Part shown: piece by piece, positions 12,156 through 23,610 of the stretch
How the letters are laid out: each line of letters begins with the position of its first letter
Numbering within the stretch: the stretch's first letter is position 1
Assembly: GCA_038501625.1 (NCBI GenBank)
Contig: JAZAYU010000053.1
Location: 4,202,501 to 4,266,500 of the forward strand
Length of the DNA stretch: 64,000 nt
Reading direction: 5' to 3'
DNA from: Corbicula japonica
Taxonomy: Eukaryota > Mollusca > Bivalvia > Venerida > Cyrenidae
The notes under the pieces: model-generated
Told to the model about the DNA's origin: nothing
Seen by the model: the letters and a program-made list of their open reading frames with translations, nothing else
Database searches by the model: none
Made by a program: the position numbers and the translations under genes

Positions 12156-13539
12156 CTCACTTGTTTCTTAAGTGCGCTATATTGTGACGAAACAAATTGA
12201 TTAAATACTTAAGATTTTAAGGCATGCAAAAGTGAAATTAACTTAGAGAATATAGAGGTCAAAAGTCATTACTTACAGGGATTTCAAAGACTCCTGTTTT
12301 TATCGCAAATAGACATGGACAATTCGGCCATAGTCTTTGCACTATTCCTTGAAACCCTTTAGAGAACTCTTTTCTTAAACAGGCCGCTCTGTCAGCCCGT
12401 GGTTTCAGTAATTTTTCCAGATGCAACTTCTCCTCCTTTGCTATATTAAGTTTGTCCGAAAGTTTCCCTTGCTCAATATCGTCACAAATAGCTGGCCAGT
12501 TTTGTTCGAGGATGGTGAACAGAGATAACGCTGTAGTTGATACCATAGATGAAAGACAGTTTGTATCATTTTCTGACAATCCGAACACGAGCTGTATGTA
12601 CAGAGAATCAAATTCTGTAAAAACATTCATCTCTGGAGTTATTGTGAACGGAAGGCTAACCTTGTAATATATATTAGATATTGATCCACTCTCAATTCCA
12701 CATCCTGTCAAGAATGTCTTGGATTTCACTTTCACGAAGAACCATTTCAGTAAAAATCGACTGTTTTCATAACACATCATTAGGTATTGGGTAACGAAAA
12801 GCCAAGGTAATATTTTTGTCCGAGTTTTAGAATACTTTGGAAATGCCTTACTTTTGCCAGATGATGTACCAGATGTAAGAGCGATGTAACAAGGTTGTCC
12901 TGGAAACATCAGATTTTCAGTTCCTCTATCTTTTGCAACTTCGGCGTATTCTGTATAATCTGTGTATGTGGTGAGAGGCATAACCCTTTGAAACACTTCA
13001 ACTGAGTCTACTTGGTCTAAGCCATGACTTTTCGCAAAAGATGTCATTCGGTTCTGTCTGAGAATTTCTTTCAGTAGTTTTTCTTGTTGATCTTTATATC
13101 TCCCACACTTCCAACTTAATCGCATTTTCAGTATTGGGCCCAGTACAAATACTAATTTGTTGAAAACATACTGGCTTATCAAAGACGTCAGTGTGTGGGA
13201 CTGCGATGGCCTTAGACGGTACACGTCGACCAAAACTAATGCTGTCAAAAAGCACATCCCTGCCATGAAGTCTGAAATGAAGAATATGTATACTAGTTAT
13301 TTGCTATCTGCGAAGAAAATCATGCTCAAATACTGTCATCAGAATGTGTTCTTTTTTGCTTCGAATATTTTTTTCAAAACTTTCATAAAGGTATTAAAAT
13401 ATTTAAGATATGAGTTATTTGTCCCACAATACAAACCTGGGTAACAGAGTATTCCATGATAAACTAACCACCACCATCTTGCAGAACCGATTGCCATAAA
13501 AAACAAACACAGACGATAAATTGATGTTGAAATATTCAT

Positions 13540-16084
13540 AATCGCCTTTTATTTGTGAACAAAAAATATTATAATTTCAACTGTATTCGCGTTTGATATT
13601 AATTACGTTTTCATTCACAAAAGTAAAGTAAGTGTAACGGATACATATTAAACAAGATTTTTAATTTAAATGATTGATCATGCTATTCTTTTGCGACCTT
13701 GACATATTTAAGTAGTTTTATCGTTTAGATTGTAAAGTTCACGATAAATAGGTAATATTGTATCAGTGTCATTAATATATTAATGTCATTTGCACATGCA
13801 TATAACTTTGACACACAGGCAGATCATAGATATAATAGATGCAGAATAAGTTTGTAATAAGAAAATGAAGCCACAACAAACAGTCGCAAATAGTTTATCA
13901 AAGTCATAACCGGACTATGTAACGCATTGGAATGGTCAGCAGCAAAACTTATTTATTGGCGTTTAAAAAAACATCTAGGTAAACCTATTCGGAAAAAGTT
14001 AGCATTAAAAACCCCATGTACTGCATAAATGAAACAGTTTAAATCAAAGGAGGAGGGGTTCATAACATACATTTAGCGGTTTACACTTAAATATTTTCAC
14101 ATAGGATAACACATATACGATTGACCTGGACTGGAGGTTATAAAGCTGAGATTGGAAACCAGTCTCAAATCTCAAGCATCTGATTGGCTGAAATGGCGAC
14201 CTGTCGCCATTTCAGCCAATCAGATGCTTGAGATTTGAGACTGGTTTCCATGCTCAGTTTTATAACCTTGGGCACAGTGCAGTTAAGTCGGTTGAGGGCA
14301 GGTTACCTTGAGCTGGATTGTCAACTTGAAATACGAGCTTCTATGTACACACTTATTTACCCGAATGTAGCAATATTCCAAATTCAGTTAGGAGGTAACA
14401 TAGTAGAAGGTAAAATTCTAGAATAGTTCACTTACAAAGGTATTTTTGAACACTTCGCAAGAAGTTGTATGACAGTGGTATGGTTGTTTCACTTAAGAAG
14501 TCAATGTTTGCGGAGATCATTGAACTACACCAGTTGGTTTATAAACTGCCCATATTTTCCTTTTCATGGCGTTACATATTTTTGCAGATAAGCGAAATAC
14601 GTGGAGTAATCAGTTTGAAAATTTATAGAAAAGTTAGTTTTAGTTAAAACTAGTTTGCCGAGTTCAAAAACCACGACATCCCACATATGAGCTCCGTTAT
14701 TAAAAGCATAGGTAATATTATCAATCTCAATGTTGTGAGTAGAATCTGATTTAATTTTTCGGCTTTTCAGCTGCTGCCACATCTGATTTTCTTAGAAAAA
14801 AAATTAGTGGTAGAAATACCGAGGTGAAATAGTTAACACTAAAATTGCTGCTTACAACTCCAAAATAAGGTGTAAAATGTTTCACTCTTTATCTTTTACT
14901 AAATCAAAACTAAATTATTTGACTTTTTAGTCGGACAGGGTCATTTCTAAACATGCTACAAGGACTCTTAGTCTACGTGAATATTTCGCGTTTCAAATAG
15001 CCAGGATAATATTATGCTGAAACGCCAACGCGAACATTAGTTGGGGCATTTAGTTGTCCGCACATTATTCTAACCAGATCCGTTGTCAGCACAATTTAGA
15101 TCAAGTTGTTTCCTAAATATTATGCTGTAAAGACACGTCGTCAGAAACATTTAAAAGTATGATTTTTCATTTAGGACATGTGGTTTTTAAAATATTATTT
15201 GGCAACGAAATGTTTTATGCTCTATATATAGGGGGCAATAAAAGACATATGCGATATTATACGGGTATAGGTTCTAACGCTGACAATGTTTTATTCTTTT
15301 GGATATATACTTTAGGATATAAAACAGGTTTGAGTCATCAACTTTTTAAGCAAGATCTAGTTTAAGAGTTCCACTATTTGTTGCTTTGAAAGTGTTATAA
15401 AGACTTGCTTTACACATTGAAAAACAAACATTAAAAAACTAAAAAATCAAGAACTTACATGCATTGTTATTATTACTGGAAGCCAAAGTGGTGTTGGCAA
15501 CTTTACAAGAACGTGATTGCAAATACTTTACTTTTTACAAAATGCAGTAGGTAATTTATTGTCAACAAAACAAGGGCATTAAATCAACAGATTGAAACCG
15601 AAATCCCTTAGTGGTTTATTTATCTTTGTTATTTATCTTTGTTGTTTGTTATTTCTCTGTTACTTGTCTTAACAGAGAATAATCCGACCCTGATAAAAAG
15701 CCATCGGCTAACAGAGGATGCGCAAACAGTATTAAACACTCTCCATCTCTAAACACTCTCTGTACTGTTTCTCAAACAATATGTCATACAACCAGCACAT
15801 ACAGACTTAAAGGCAAAAATAAGACTTGACTAATAATCAGCTACAACTTTATTTTAAAATCAGACATTCATATGGATGGTTACAACTACAGGTGTATTAA
15901 ATTTTAATCAATTAATTGCATTTAAAATAAAATGTTATAAAGGATTGAAAAATTCACAGAAAAAAACTTTTACTGATAATATTTTTTATCGAATGCATAT
16001 AATAATAAAGTTCAGTTATTGGTTTGTTAATATAGATCTGTCAGAAACACAGTGCACATATGACGCACGATGCAGGCTTACGTG
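13540..16084. other. Intergenic flank and start of duplicon copy 2
   Basis: No gene is seen. 13,620-13,800 is a diverged copy of 19,990-20,110 (shared TTGATCATGCT, TTTTGCGACCT, AACGATAAATGGGTAAT-like words). 14,480-14,560 matches 20,401-20,470 and 24,910-24,980 (GAGATCATTGAACT core). From about 14,768 the sequence parallels 1-1,300. A full palindromic MITE lies at 14,135-14,270. The pattern supports tandem segmental duplication rather than unique sequence. Confidence 0.65.
14135..14270. mobile_element. Palindromic foldback MITE, near-complete copy
   Basis: About 136 bp that is almost one perfect inverted repeat. GGTTATAAAGCTGAG, CAGTCTCAAATCTCAAGC and ATCTGATTGGCTGAAATGGCGAC read inwards from the left and are mirrored from the right, ending in TTTATAACCTT. 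The arms are about 65 bp with a centre of only a few bases. There is no coding capacity, so it would need a transposase in trans. The family recurs at 35,736-35,871 and many times within TONSL introns. Confidence 0.9.
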
Positions 16085-16600
16085 TTACAATCCGTCTACA
16101 GTATAAATGTCCACTTTGTCAAACATTTGCCAGGTCCCAACGCCAGGACTACTTGTCAAACTCCAGTATATGTTCAAAGTGTGACGAGTGTTATACTCTG
16201 ATGCCAGAAAGCATGTTGAATCACAGACGGTCTCTCTATTTCTGCTGCAGCCAAAGGTAATGCAGACTTCAGACTCCTTTAGATATTCCGCAGAAGCGCA
16301 AACATGTGAACCGTTGTAGGCGACGTTGACCGTCTGTACGTTTTCCGACCTTGTCGCGGCAAAATCTCTACTAACATGAGTCGTGTTTTCATTCAGTGTA
16401 AAATTCCCAGTTGATCTCGTTTTCGCCCATGGGACGCGATTTGTAATACTGCTTTGCTTATGTTCGTAGCGAACCTCGACTTCTCCAACTGGACCTGAGG
16501 ATTGTTCGATAGCTGGTTGACAATCCGGAGCCACTGGGTCCGATCCAAACACTGTACTTATTAAAATGCAACAGCAAACTAGTGTAGATAAAGCAATCAT
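16085..16600 (-). CDS. Unrecognised secreted six-cysteine glycoprotein, copy 2 (171 aa, intronless)
   Basis: I do not recognise this family. The protein starts with a clear signal peptide (hydrophobic LVCCCILISTVFG, cleavage probably before SDP), giving a mature chain of about 150 residues. The mature part has six cysteines, in DCQ, HVC, EVC, FGC, TVC and STC, enough for three disulfides. Three N-glycosylation sequons are visible (NFT, NTT, NGS). There is no membrane segment or anchor after the signal, so it is probably secreted. The single open exon runs from ATG to TAA. The start is supported because signal peptide, ATG position and upstream TATA box are shared with copies 3 and 4. The protein differs from copy 3 at about a dozen positions while the flanks have drifted far more, which suggests selection or gene conversion on the coding part. 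Function is unknown; innate immunity, shell or mucus matrix and reproduction are only possibilities. Confidence 0.8.
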   Translation of the reverse strand: MIALSTLVCCCILISTVFGSDPVAPDCQPAIEQSSGPVGEVEVRYEHKQSSITNRVPWAKTRSTGNFTLNENTTHVSRDFAATRSENVQTVNVAYNGSHVCASAEYLKESEVCITFGCSRNRETVCDSTCFLASEYNTRHTLNIYWSLTSSPGVGTWQMFDKVDIYTVDGL

Positions 16601-16660
16601 TTTTTTTATTTTATTGCTCTCCGAAGCTTAATCATATTTTGAGGATATTAACATTGGGGT

Positions 16661-16667
16661 TTATATA
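16661..16667 (-). promoter_or_regulatory. TATA box of secreted protein copy 2
   Basis: TATATAA read on the minus strand, 61 bases before the ATG, within the conserved word CTATATAAACCCC. The same box sits upstream of the other copies (22,785-22,791; 35,205-35,211; altered at 1,533-1,539) although the surrounding flank has diverged. Confidence 0.75.
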
Positions 16668-17044
16668 GTGACTCTGTAGTACCAACTGGTCAACAAGGGA
16701 CTGTCTAAATCCTGTTTTCATGACGTTTAATTAGTTTAACTTTTCTCTGAAGAGGACGAGTTGCATTTTACACTAACATCCTATATTGCGAAATAATCAT
16801 TTTTGTCTCCCCTCGATTTGCGTGATGATTCATATTATTAATATGCTGAGAGTAAAAAGTTTAGTCAGTAGGAATACTTGATACGATAAAATTGTTAAAC
16901 ATTTAAATTGAAGACAAAAGCATCTTTCACCACGATAATCATTTAATACCCATTTAATTTCAACAGTATTAACTGAACACAGTCATAAAAAGCCATTCAA
17001 TTTAATTAAGATTTAAGACAGGGGTCAAAAACAAAATTTACATT

Positions 17045-17800
17045 ACACTTAATATTTTGCATGACCACTTCTAGCTTGAATCATAGCCAGAAAACGCCTT
17101 TCGTGTGCTGTTTATGAGTGTTCAAATGATGTATATAGGTGTTTGTGCCAATTCCTTGTGCAATAACCGTTTCAGATCATTTACGTTGTTGACGTCATTC
17201 CTGTCAGCACCTTCCTTCAAAGATAGTCGCACATGTGTTGAATCGAGGAGAGATCAGGTGATTTTAATTGTCATTCGAGTATGCTTATGTTGTTTACAAC
17301 AAGAACGTTCCGTGTATGAAGTGCCGTGTAGCAGCGTGCATTATCCTTCTGTAGAACGTAAGCATTGCCATTCATTATGTAAGGAACAATGACAGGGATA
17401 ATTATGTTTGCACAATAATGGGTGGCATTTGAGATACTCTATTGTTTTGAGTTCTGTCTTGCCGTTATAATAAATACCACTCCAGATCATAGCGCTCCCA
17501 ACACCGTAACGGTCATATTCGAAGACGTTAGCAGGATCGAACCTTTCTCCTCGACGTCGCCAAACACAAACAATTTCATCAGCTTCTTTGAGATTAAATT
17601 GGGACTTAGCGATGAAAACGATCTTGTTCCATTGCTTTCTATTCCTGCGACTGCCCTGACGTGCCCAATTCAAATGTGCGACGCGGTGACGTGCTTTTAG
17701 AAAAATACCTTTGTACGTCGAACACGCAGCCTAGCAGCTCTCAGCCGTTTTCAAGCAAAACAAACGAATATTCTTGCCCCCGTTGATTGTCTAAGACGTT
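17045..17800 (-). pseudogene. Dead Tc1/mariner (IS630-Tc1) transposase fragment
   Basis: On the minus strand, pieces of a Tc1-type DDE transposase can be read in order but in different frames. First comes KQWNKIVFIAKSQFNL with VWRRRGERFDP, then YGVGSAMIWSGIYYNGKTEL (typically GGGSVMVWGGI..GRT). Next is QKDNARCYTAL (typically QDNARPHTA), then SPDLSSIQHM (typically SPDLNPIEHLW). The first catalytic Asp lies where the family has TDES; here it reads IAKS. The third catalytic Glu of IEH is Gln here (IQH). Together with frameshifts, this means it cannot be active. Terminal inverted repeats were not identified. An old relic. Confidence 0.8.
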
Positions 17801-18173
17801 GAACACGCCGTGGGAACTCTGATATGGAACTCGTCTTGCGATCCCGATAAAATCATATCAGCCGCTTCCAGGGCTCCTTATCAGACGGAAAATGGCCCTG
17901 ATTTTTGGATGGTGTATATAAAACAGTTTTGAAGTTCACACAGAAGTGAAAAAACAGCCGCCGGTTTCAAGGTGTCAAATCTCTGTTAATTGATACATGA
18001 TCTCTACTTTTCTTGCTGGAAATGGACAGTAGAAACACTTAGCTTCAAAAGCATGTAAGTTAGCCCTTCGACACGCCAGTCAAAAGAAAGCAAAAGAAGA
18101 AAACATTTAAGTTTCAAGTCTGGTATCAATGAACCACGGCGGGGTGAAATGCCTGTTCGAGCACATTATACAC

Positions 18174-19107
18174 AATCAATGAAAGCAAAGTTCTAATGGC
18201 GAAACAATTTGGACTTTAATTTTACAAATGATTTATGTTCTGCCTTATAATTTACGACTTCCAAGTGAATGGAAGAGGTGTATTACCATTGACAGACTTA
18301 AAAATACTATATATATACCATTTGTATGTTGCGATTTTAGATTTAATAAGCTTGTAATATCACAATCTACATCAGTTTTACTTTTATAAATTAAACCGGC
18401 ATTACTTCAATTTAACCCGCTCTTGTATGAAATATTAATGCATTTGGAACTATATACAAATTTACAGCATTAGTTCGGGCTAATAAAATTTTAATTTACT
18501 AAAATAAATTTGGTCCGCGCGACTAAAAGCGAAAGTAGGATTTCCGAAACGTCACAGAAATCGAGATCGCGCATGAAGTGGTCTCTTCGTCAAAAATCGG
18601 TGCTTTATATACCTACACTATATTTTAGCTTCTTAAAAGTTCGTTAACGATAATTTAACAATATCATTGAAAATCCCGTCTACAAGAAAGAATTCGATCG
18701 GACCTTTTGTGTTCTGTTAGAGAGTTTATATATTGGAGTCTTTATGGACAAATATGATTTTTCAATAGTATATTCTTACTTGAGTTTCGGGTTGGGGCTT
18801 TTATGTTTTCTTTCTGAGATTTATTACTATAAAATTAACACATCTAAAAGAATCGCAACAAATGGCATTCAAGTCAGGTTACAGATGTATTTATACAAAC
18901 TAATAATATCGCATATTTATGATAACATTAAAAATCATTGTTCACGAAAAAAGTGATTTTCTGAAATGTGATAGTATTTTTAAGTCTGTCACTGGTAATA
19001 CACCTGATGCATTCACTTGGAAGTCGTAAATTATAAGGCAGACCATAAATCATTTGTAAAAGTAAAGTCCAAATTGTTTCTCCATTAGAACTTTGCTTTC
19101 ATTGATT
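18174..19107. mobile_element. Foldback element with ~137-bp terminal inverted repeats
   Basis: The arm at 18,174-18,310 (AATCAATGAAAGCAAAGTTC... to ...GACAGACTTAAAAATACTAT) is mirrored at 18,972-19,107 with few mismatches. The 660-bp centre is AT-rich, with one GC-richer patch near 18,515-18,580, and has no convincing protein. This resembles a non-autonomous TIR transposon. No target duplication could be recognised. Confidence 0.75.
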
Positions 19108-19647
19108 CTCGTTGTCCAAAGCATTAGGGAGTTTATTTCACCAAGGCAAGCTTTATTTGTATCTACATACAAGAACCTGGACGGGTGAGTGTTAGGTCGT
19201 TGAACCTAGTTTAAAACCGCCAGTGGCAATATGCTTTTCTATTCACCGTCCCAAGGAGGTAACCCCTCGGGTTCTCAGATTTATTTATTGCTTTCGATGT
19301 TTTGTTTAAAGTAAACAAATTTTCGATTCATTATCGCAATTCCTTACTACATTTGTCTGTTTGGAGAGGCTGTGTTTTCTGAATGTGGACAATTCTTGAT
19401 GTGACGATGTCACTTTTGTAAGGTTTTAAATAGCGTTTAAATGAGAGTTTAATGATATAATTGATTAAGTTGTAGAAACAACACCGTCAAGTAGTCTGAT
19501 AAAAAATCAGCACGTACACTAATTATATGCAGGCCGCAAAGAATAACGTACGCAAATTATATCAGTTTTGTTTTTTATTTTGTGGACAACTTTTCGAAAA
19601 AAGGACTAAAAATAGGCAAATATATATTTGTTCCAAATAATACCAAC

Positions 19648-19750
19648 CTAGGTAACAGAGTATTCCATGATGAACTAACCACCACCATCTTGCAGAACCA
19701 ATCGCCAGAAATAACAAACACAGAAGAAAAATTGATGTTGAGATATTCAT
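19648..19750 (-). pseudogene. Orphan duplicate of GH3 exon 1
   Basis: The minus strand reads an ATG (19,750) and a 34-codon hydrophobic, Trp-rich N-terminus nearly identical to exon 1 of the GH3 gene at 13,437-13,539 (shared MNISTSI and GSARWWWLV). It ends at the same position in a GT donor (GTTGGT). No GH3 exon 2 or later exon is found on the minus strand between here and 16,600, where the next exon should lie. It is therefore a duplicated first exon left behind by the segmental duplication. Whether it is still transcribed or spliced to anything cannot be told. Confidence 0.8.
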
Positions 19751-21209
19751 ATCGCCTGATATCTTATTTAAACTGCCCCAGCTTTGTTGAGGGTCGCTTT
19801 CGCTGTCACTTTATTTGTTGAACATGTTAAAATAATTTAACTTCTTGAAGTTCATGGGGTTTCCAAAGTAGTTTTCCGTTTATTTTAAACGTAAAGGAGA
19901 TCATTATGTTCCATAATGTAACTTCCAGCACTTTGATTAAACGGCTTCCAATATGCTGTTTCTGCCACTTAATCCACAATATAAGTCAATGGTTGATCAT
20001 GCTTTTTTGCGACCTGATCTTTTTTTAGTAATATACGCTCTATATCCTTTATGTAGTAAAGTTAACGATAAATGGGTAATTGAATCTCTGACATGAGTAT
20101 ATTAATGTCGTCCGCTCGTCCCACAGCTGAATCAGAGAGAAATAGAGAGGTATCATACGTTTAAAATACTATCTACATAGCAAACCCTTAAAGACTAAAC
20201 GATGGGGGTGGGGTGGGTTGGGTTGAACGGAAGGGTGTTTGGCAAAACCTACAAGCTAAACCAGCTTCTATGGTAAACTTTTTGTTCAATTGTTTCCACT
20301 GAACACCCAATGTCCTTCAAATGCAGAGTTTTATTCAATGGAGGAAGTATATTGGTTTATGCTTAAAAGTCAGTAATCTGATTACCCATTTATTCGTCGT
20401 AATTGTTTAACTGTTCATAAGTCAACTTTCGCAGAGATCATTGAACTGTAACACGTGGTTGATAATATGTTGACGTTAAATAGTATGAGTAGAAAAGGAA
20501 ACAAGATGGAGTAATCAGTTTGAAAACGTATAACAATATGTATTAAGTTAGGTGAACTAGTACATGTATTGTAAAACTTAATTTGCCCCAGAAGTTATAA
20601 TGTGTGGTTTCGGAAATTCGTTATTAAAAGCATAGGACTGGAAATATTATTATAAACAATGTTGCAGAATCGTTTTTTTTTATTTTCGCTTTTCAGCTAC
20701 TGCTAATTCAGTCGTTCTTAGAAAATTGATAGTAAAAAAAATGTGAAATAAGCATATCGGGAATTACCACATCCAGAAAACACAGCATTCCCACGCAGCA
20801 AGAAAGTAGAGAGAAAAGGAGAGCATGCGTTAATAAGAAGATAAATTTCAAACAATACACCACAAACAATCAACAAAAAAGAAAACCTTTGTGTTATGGC
20901 ATTGGTAGCAGAAATTCCTTGTCGAAAAAGTAGTTTACACTATAATTTTATGTACAAAACTTCAGAATTACGCGTAAAATGTTTCTCTCTGTTTCTTTTA
21001 CTTAACTTATAATAAAAGGCAGTTAAAGATGTTCGGTCAATGGGACTAAGTCACTTTTCGATTTGGCAGGGTCATTTTCCATATGTACTGCAATTAGAAC
21101 TTGCCGCCAAAGTGAACATTTCGCATTTTATTTAGATAGAATAGTTTCCCAAAACTATATTATACTGAAACTATTATTAATTATTATAACATGAATAATA
21201 AAAATTATT

Positions 21210-21248
<39 letters not shown>

Positions 21249-21273
21249 AGTGGTGGTGGTGGTGGTGGTGGTG
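21210..21273. repeat. (TTG)n-(GTG)n microsatellite
   Basis: About thirteen TTG units run into about eight GTG units. A compound simple repeat in non-coding sequence. Confidence 0.9.
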
Positions 21274-21439
21274 TGATGGAAGTCAATACGCTGTTTTAAA
21301 CTGGCAACACGCAGTAATTTTTTATAGTCTGAATAGAAATCCTCTAATGATCATTAACAAAACAACGCTAATAAGAAGATAAAAAAGAAAGAAACGGCAC
21401 AAACAACACCACTGTGATGAATTAATCGATGATAAAAAA

Positions 21440-21640
21440 AACTTTGAACGCAACCGAACAAGACAAATATCAGGAATATCGCAGGCTTGGTTTTATTGAG
21501 TCCGTTTATGAGCAGTAAAGAAAATGCATATTACTGTCCATGCCGCCTAGCCTCGGGTAGTTCGCAACTCAATAATTTTACTAATATAAATATCTTGTGT
21601 TCGGGGCGACGCTTTACGACCGTCACACGGCACGAACAAG
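21440..21640. repeat. Dispersed ~240-bp repeat, diverged copy
   Basis: Contains, in the family order, CAACCGAACAAGACAAATATC, GCAGGCTTGG, GCATATTACTG, GCCGCCTAGCC and GTCACACGGCACGAAC. See 5,600-6,370 and 37,550-37,770. Confidence 0.6.
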
Positions 21641-22201
21641 CTTTGTGATAAAAAGGAGATGAAAAAGAAACTCTGAAAGTCAGCAAACAGGATAGGTCAG
21701 CAGAAGACGTCAGCCGCAAGTCCATAGACGCAGAATAATACGACCTGATGTTTATAGTGGAAGCACAAACGGTATTTATCACTTTTCACATTTTGTACTG
21801 TTTCTTAAACATAATACGTAACATATAAGGACACACTTAAAGACAAAAAATAAGCCAATACTTAATAAACAGCTACAACTATATCTTAAATCGAACAAAA
21901 AATAAGATGGTCCGATAAATTGACTGCCGTATTGCAAGCCAATTTTTATATAAAAAAACAACATAAGTATTGGAATAGAAGAAAAGGCACAAGATTCTGA
22001 AAAAAAAACCATTTTACTCGTGAGAGTGAACGGTTACAACAAGTTAAATATTGAATAACATTTTAACTATAATGAAATACATGAATTGGTGATACAGAGC
22101 ATGGTAAATACACAAATGTTCTCTCGCATGTAATAATAAAGTTCAGTTGGTGTGATTGGTTCTTTTTCGTAAGCAACACTAATGATCAGATAGATAACCT
22201 G

Positions 22202-22717
22202 TTACAATTTGTCCACAGTATAAAAGTCCACTTTGTCAAACATTTGCCACGTCCCCACGCCAGGGCTACTTGTCAAACTCCAGTATATGTTCAAAGTGTG
22301 ACGATTGTTATACTCTGATGCCAGAAAGCATGTTGAATCACAGACGGTCTCTCTATTTCTGCTGCAGCCAAAGGTAATACAGACTTCTGACTCTTTAAGA
22401 TATTCCGCAGAAGCGCAAACATGTGAACCGTTGAAGGCGATGTTCACTGTTTGTACGTTTTGCGACCTTGATGCGGCAAAATCTCTACTAACATGAGTCG
22501 TGTTTTCATTCAGTGTAAAATTCCCAGTTGATCTCGTTTTCGCCCATGGGACGCGATTTGTAATACTGCTTTGCTTATGTTCGTAGCGAACCTCGACTTC
22601 TCCAACTGGACCTGAGGATTGCTCGATAGCTGGTTGACAATCCGGAGCCGCTGGGTCCGATCCCGTCCCTGTACTTATCAAAATGCAACAGCAAACCAAA
22701 GTGATTAAAGCATACAT
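22202..22717 (-). CDS. Unrecognised secreted six-cysteine glycoprotein, copy 3 (171 aa, intronless)
   Basis: Same length and architecture as the copy at 16,085-16,600: signal peptide LVCCCILISTGTG, mature chain starting SDPAAPDCQ, six mature cysteines at the same places, sequons NFT, NTT and NGS, and a conserved C-terminal half ending WQMFDKVDFYTVD. Differences cluster in the signal peptide (I-to-Y, S-to-I, V-to-G) and are mostly conservative in the mature chain (YNG to FNG, TRSEN to SRSQN). The reading frame is fully open and the TATA box is kept at 22,785-22,791, 68 bases before the ATG. It is probably a functional paralogue. Function unknown. Confidence 0.8.
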   Translation of the reverse strand: MYALITLVCCCILISTGTGSDPAAPDCQPAIEQSSGPVGEVEVRYEHKQSSITNRVPWAKTRSTGNFTLNENTTHVSRDFAASRSQNVQTVNIAFNGSHVCASAEYLKESEVCITFGCSRNRETVCDSTCFLASEYNNRHTLNIYWSLTSSPGVGTWQMFDKVDFYTVDKL

Positions 22718-22784
22718 TATGTGACTTTATGATTTTAATGGTCTCTGAAGCCAGCATATACTTTGAGGATATTAACATTGGCGT

Positions 22785-22791
22785 TTATATA
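22785..22791 (-). promoter_or_regulatory. TATA box of secreted protein copy 3
   Basis: TATATAA on the minus strand in the word CTATATAAACGCC, positioned like those of copies 2 and 4. Confidence 0.75.
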
Positions 22792-23525
22792 GTAACTCTG
22801 TAGTACTTTCTTGTAAACACGGGACTGTCAAAATCCTGTTTATATGACGTTTTGTTATTAAATTTTGATGTTTGCATACCATCTTTATCTCTGAAACGGA
22901 CACGTTTGCAAATTTGCACTTACGTACCTCGTAGATTGCGAAATTATCAACATTTTATCTTTCCTGAGTTTGAGTGATTCATATCATTTTAGTAAATAAG
23001 GTAGAACTCTATATCCTTAATAAATCTTTAATCTTAATGATACAGTTTTTGTTTATTCTTCGAAATGCATTCTATTACTTGTCAGGATATTTGTGAGACG
23101 TAATAATAACAATAAGTTCGACATTTACAAGTTGCACTCAAGCAGAGTGCTAGCTTAAAGACATATCTACTTATCAATAATGTAATTATAATATATCATG
23201 TATAATCATTTGTTAATTAATATGTGATAGTTCAAGAATCGTTGATTATCAGTATCAAATATCAAAACTTAAGACAAGCAATTTAAAGTATTAATTTTGA
23301 TAAAGTGTGGACCTCAGCTTTCTTCCCTTTATCAAAACAGTCTTTGCGTGTGACTGCGGCAATAAACCGGGATAATGAAATTTGTTTTTGTGTCTGTTTT
23401 CTATTTTGAAGTTAACGTGGGGCCATTAATAAGTATGTTAATATTCAGGTAAAGATACAAAGTCAGTAGTGACGCATTATAAATATCTAGATTAAGGACG
23501 TATTATAAAGACATATTGTTACAAT

Positions 23526-23610
23526 ATTCGGGGTTGTCCCGGTTAGCTCAATAGGTAGCGTAATTGACATAGCATGGCTAGGCGCAGTAGCGACAGTGGT
23601 CACGATATTT
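23526..23610 (+). repeat. tRNA-derived SINE head (fragment)
   Basis: GTCCCGGTTAGCTCAATAGG matches the A-box region of the element at 12,066; the following GGCTAGGCGCAGTAGCGAC also parallels it. The B box is degenerate (CAGTGGTCACGAT). It may be a paralogous copy of the same insertion carried by the segmental duplication. Confidence 0.45.

Larger units (their letters stand above)
8103..13539 (-). pseudogene. GHDC: GH3 domain-containing protein gene (GHDC-like), seven exons, apparent frameshift in exon 5
   Basis: Minus-strand exons with GT-AG junctions and compatible phases: 13,437-13,539 (ATG; hydrophobic N-terminus), 12,277-13,271, 11,458-11,664, 10,640-10,767, 10,288-10,431, 9,030-9,112 and 8,103-8,330 (stop), about 628 codons. 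GH3 proteins are acyl-adenylate-forming enzymes. Plant members conjugate amino acids to auxin or jasmonate; the animal GHDC branch has no settled substrate. Visible hallmarks are the adenylate-binding motif ALTSGTSSGKSKAFP in exon 2, GTESIYGINLDP in exon 3, and YEMVITTFDGLYRYRLEDVV with a following GFHG in exon 4. The C-terminus LPRVMRREDIIQCM also fits GHDC. The Trp-rich hydrophobic N-terminus suggests a signal anchor. Oddity: in exon 5, near 10,378-10,383, one extra base breaks the frame. Upstream reads VNMEKVPECL, downstream HEAVYAAAVDWQ in another frame, and the shifted frame meets a stop in exon 6. It is either a young pseudogene or a consensus error, since splicing and all other exons are intact. 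Confidence 0.85.
16601..22201. other. Inter-copy stretch with transposon relics and an orphan GH3 exon
   Basis: No intact gene is seen. It holds the copy 2 promoter, a dead Tc1/mariner transposase (17,045-17,800), a foldback element (18,174-19,107), an orphan GH3 first exon (19,648-19,750), the next duplicon boundary near 20,690, a TTG/GTG microsatellite (21,210-21,273) and a copy of the ~240-bp dispersed repeat (21,440-21,640). The remaining sequence is AT-rich and unstructured. Confidence 0.6.

Noticed and set aside
13157..13444. 95-codon plus-strand frame
   Set aside because: It is antisense to GH3 exon 2 and the intron before it.
16060..16260. Plus-strand frames over the secreted-protein genes (also at 22,305-22,496 and 34,540-34,821)
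   Set aside because: They are antisense shadows of the minus-strand genes, recur at the same place in each copy, and lack a signal peptide or family resemblance.
21531..21782. 83-codon minus-strand frame
   Set aside because: It overlaps a copy of the dispersed ~240-bp repeat and shows no family resemblance.
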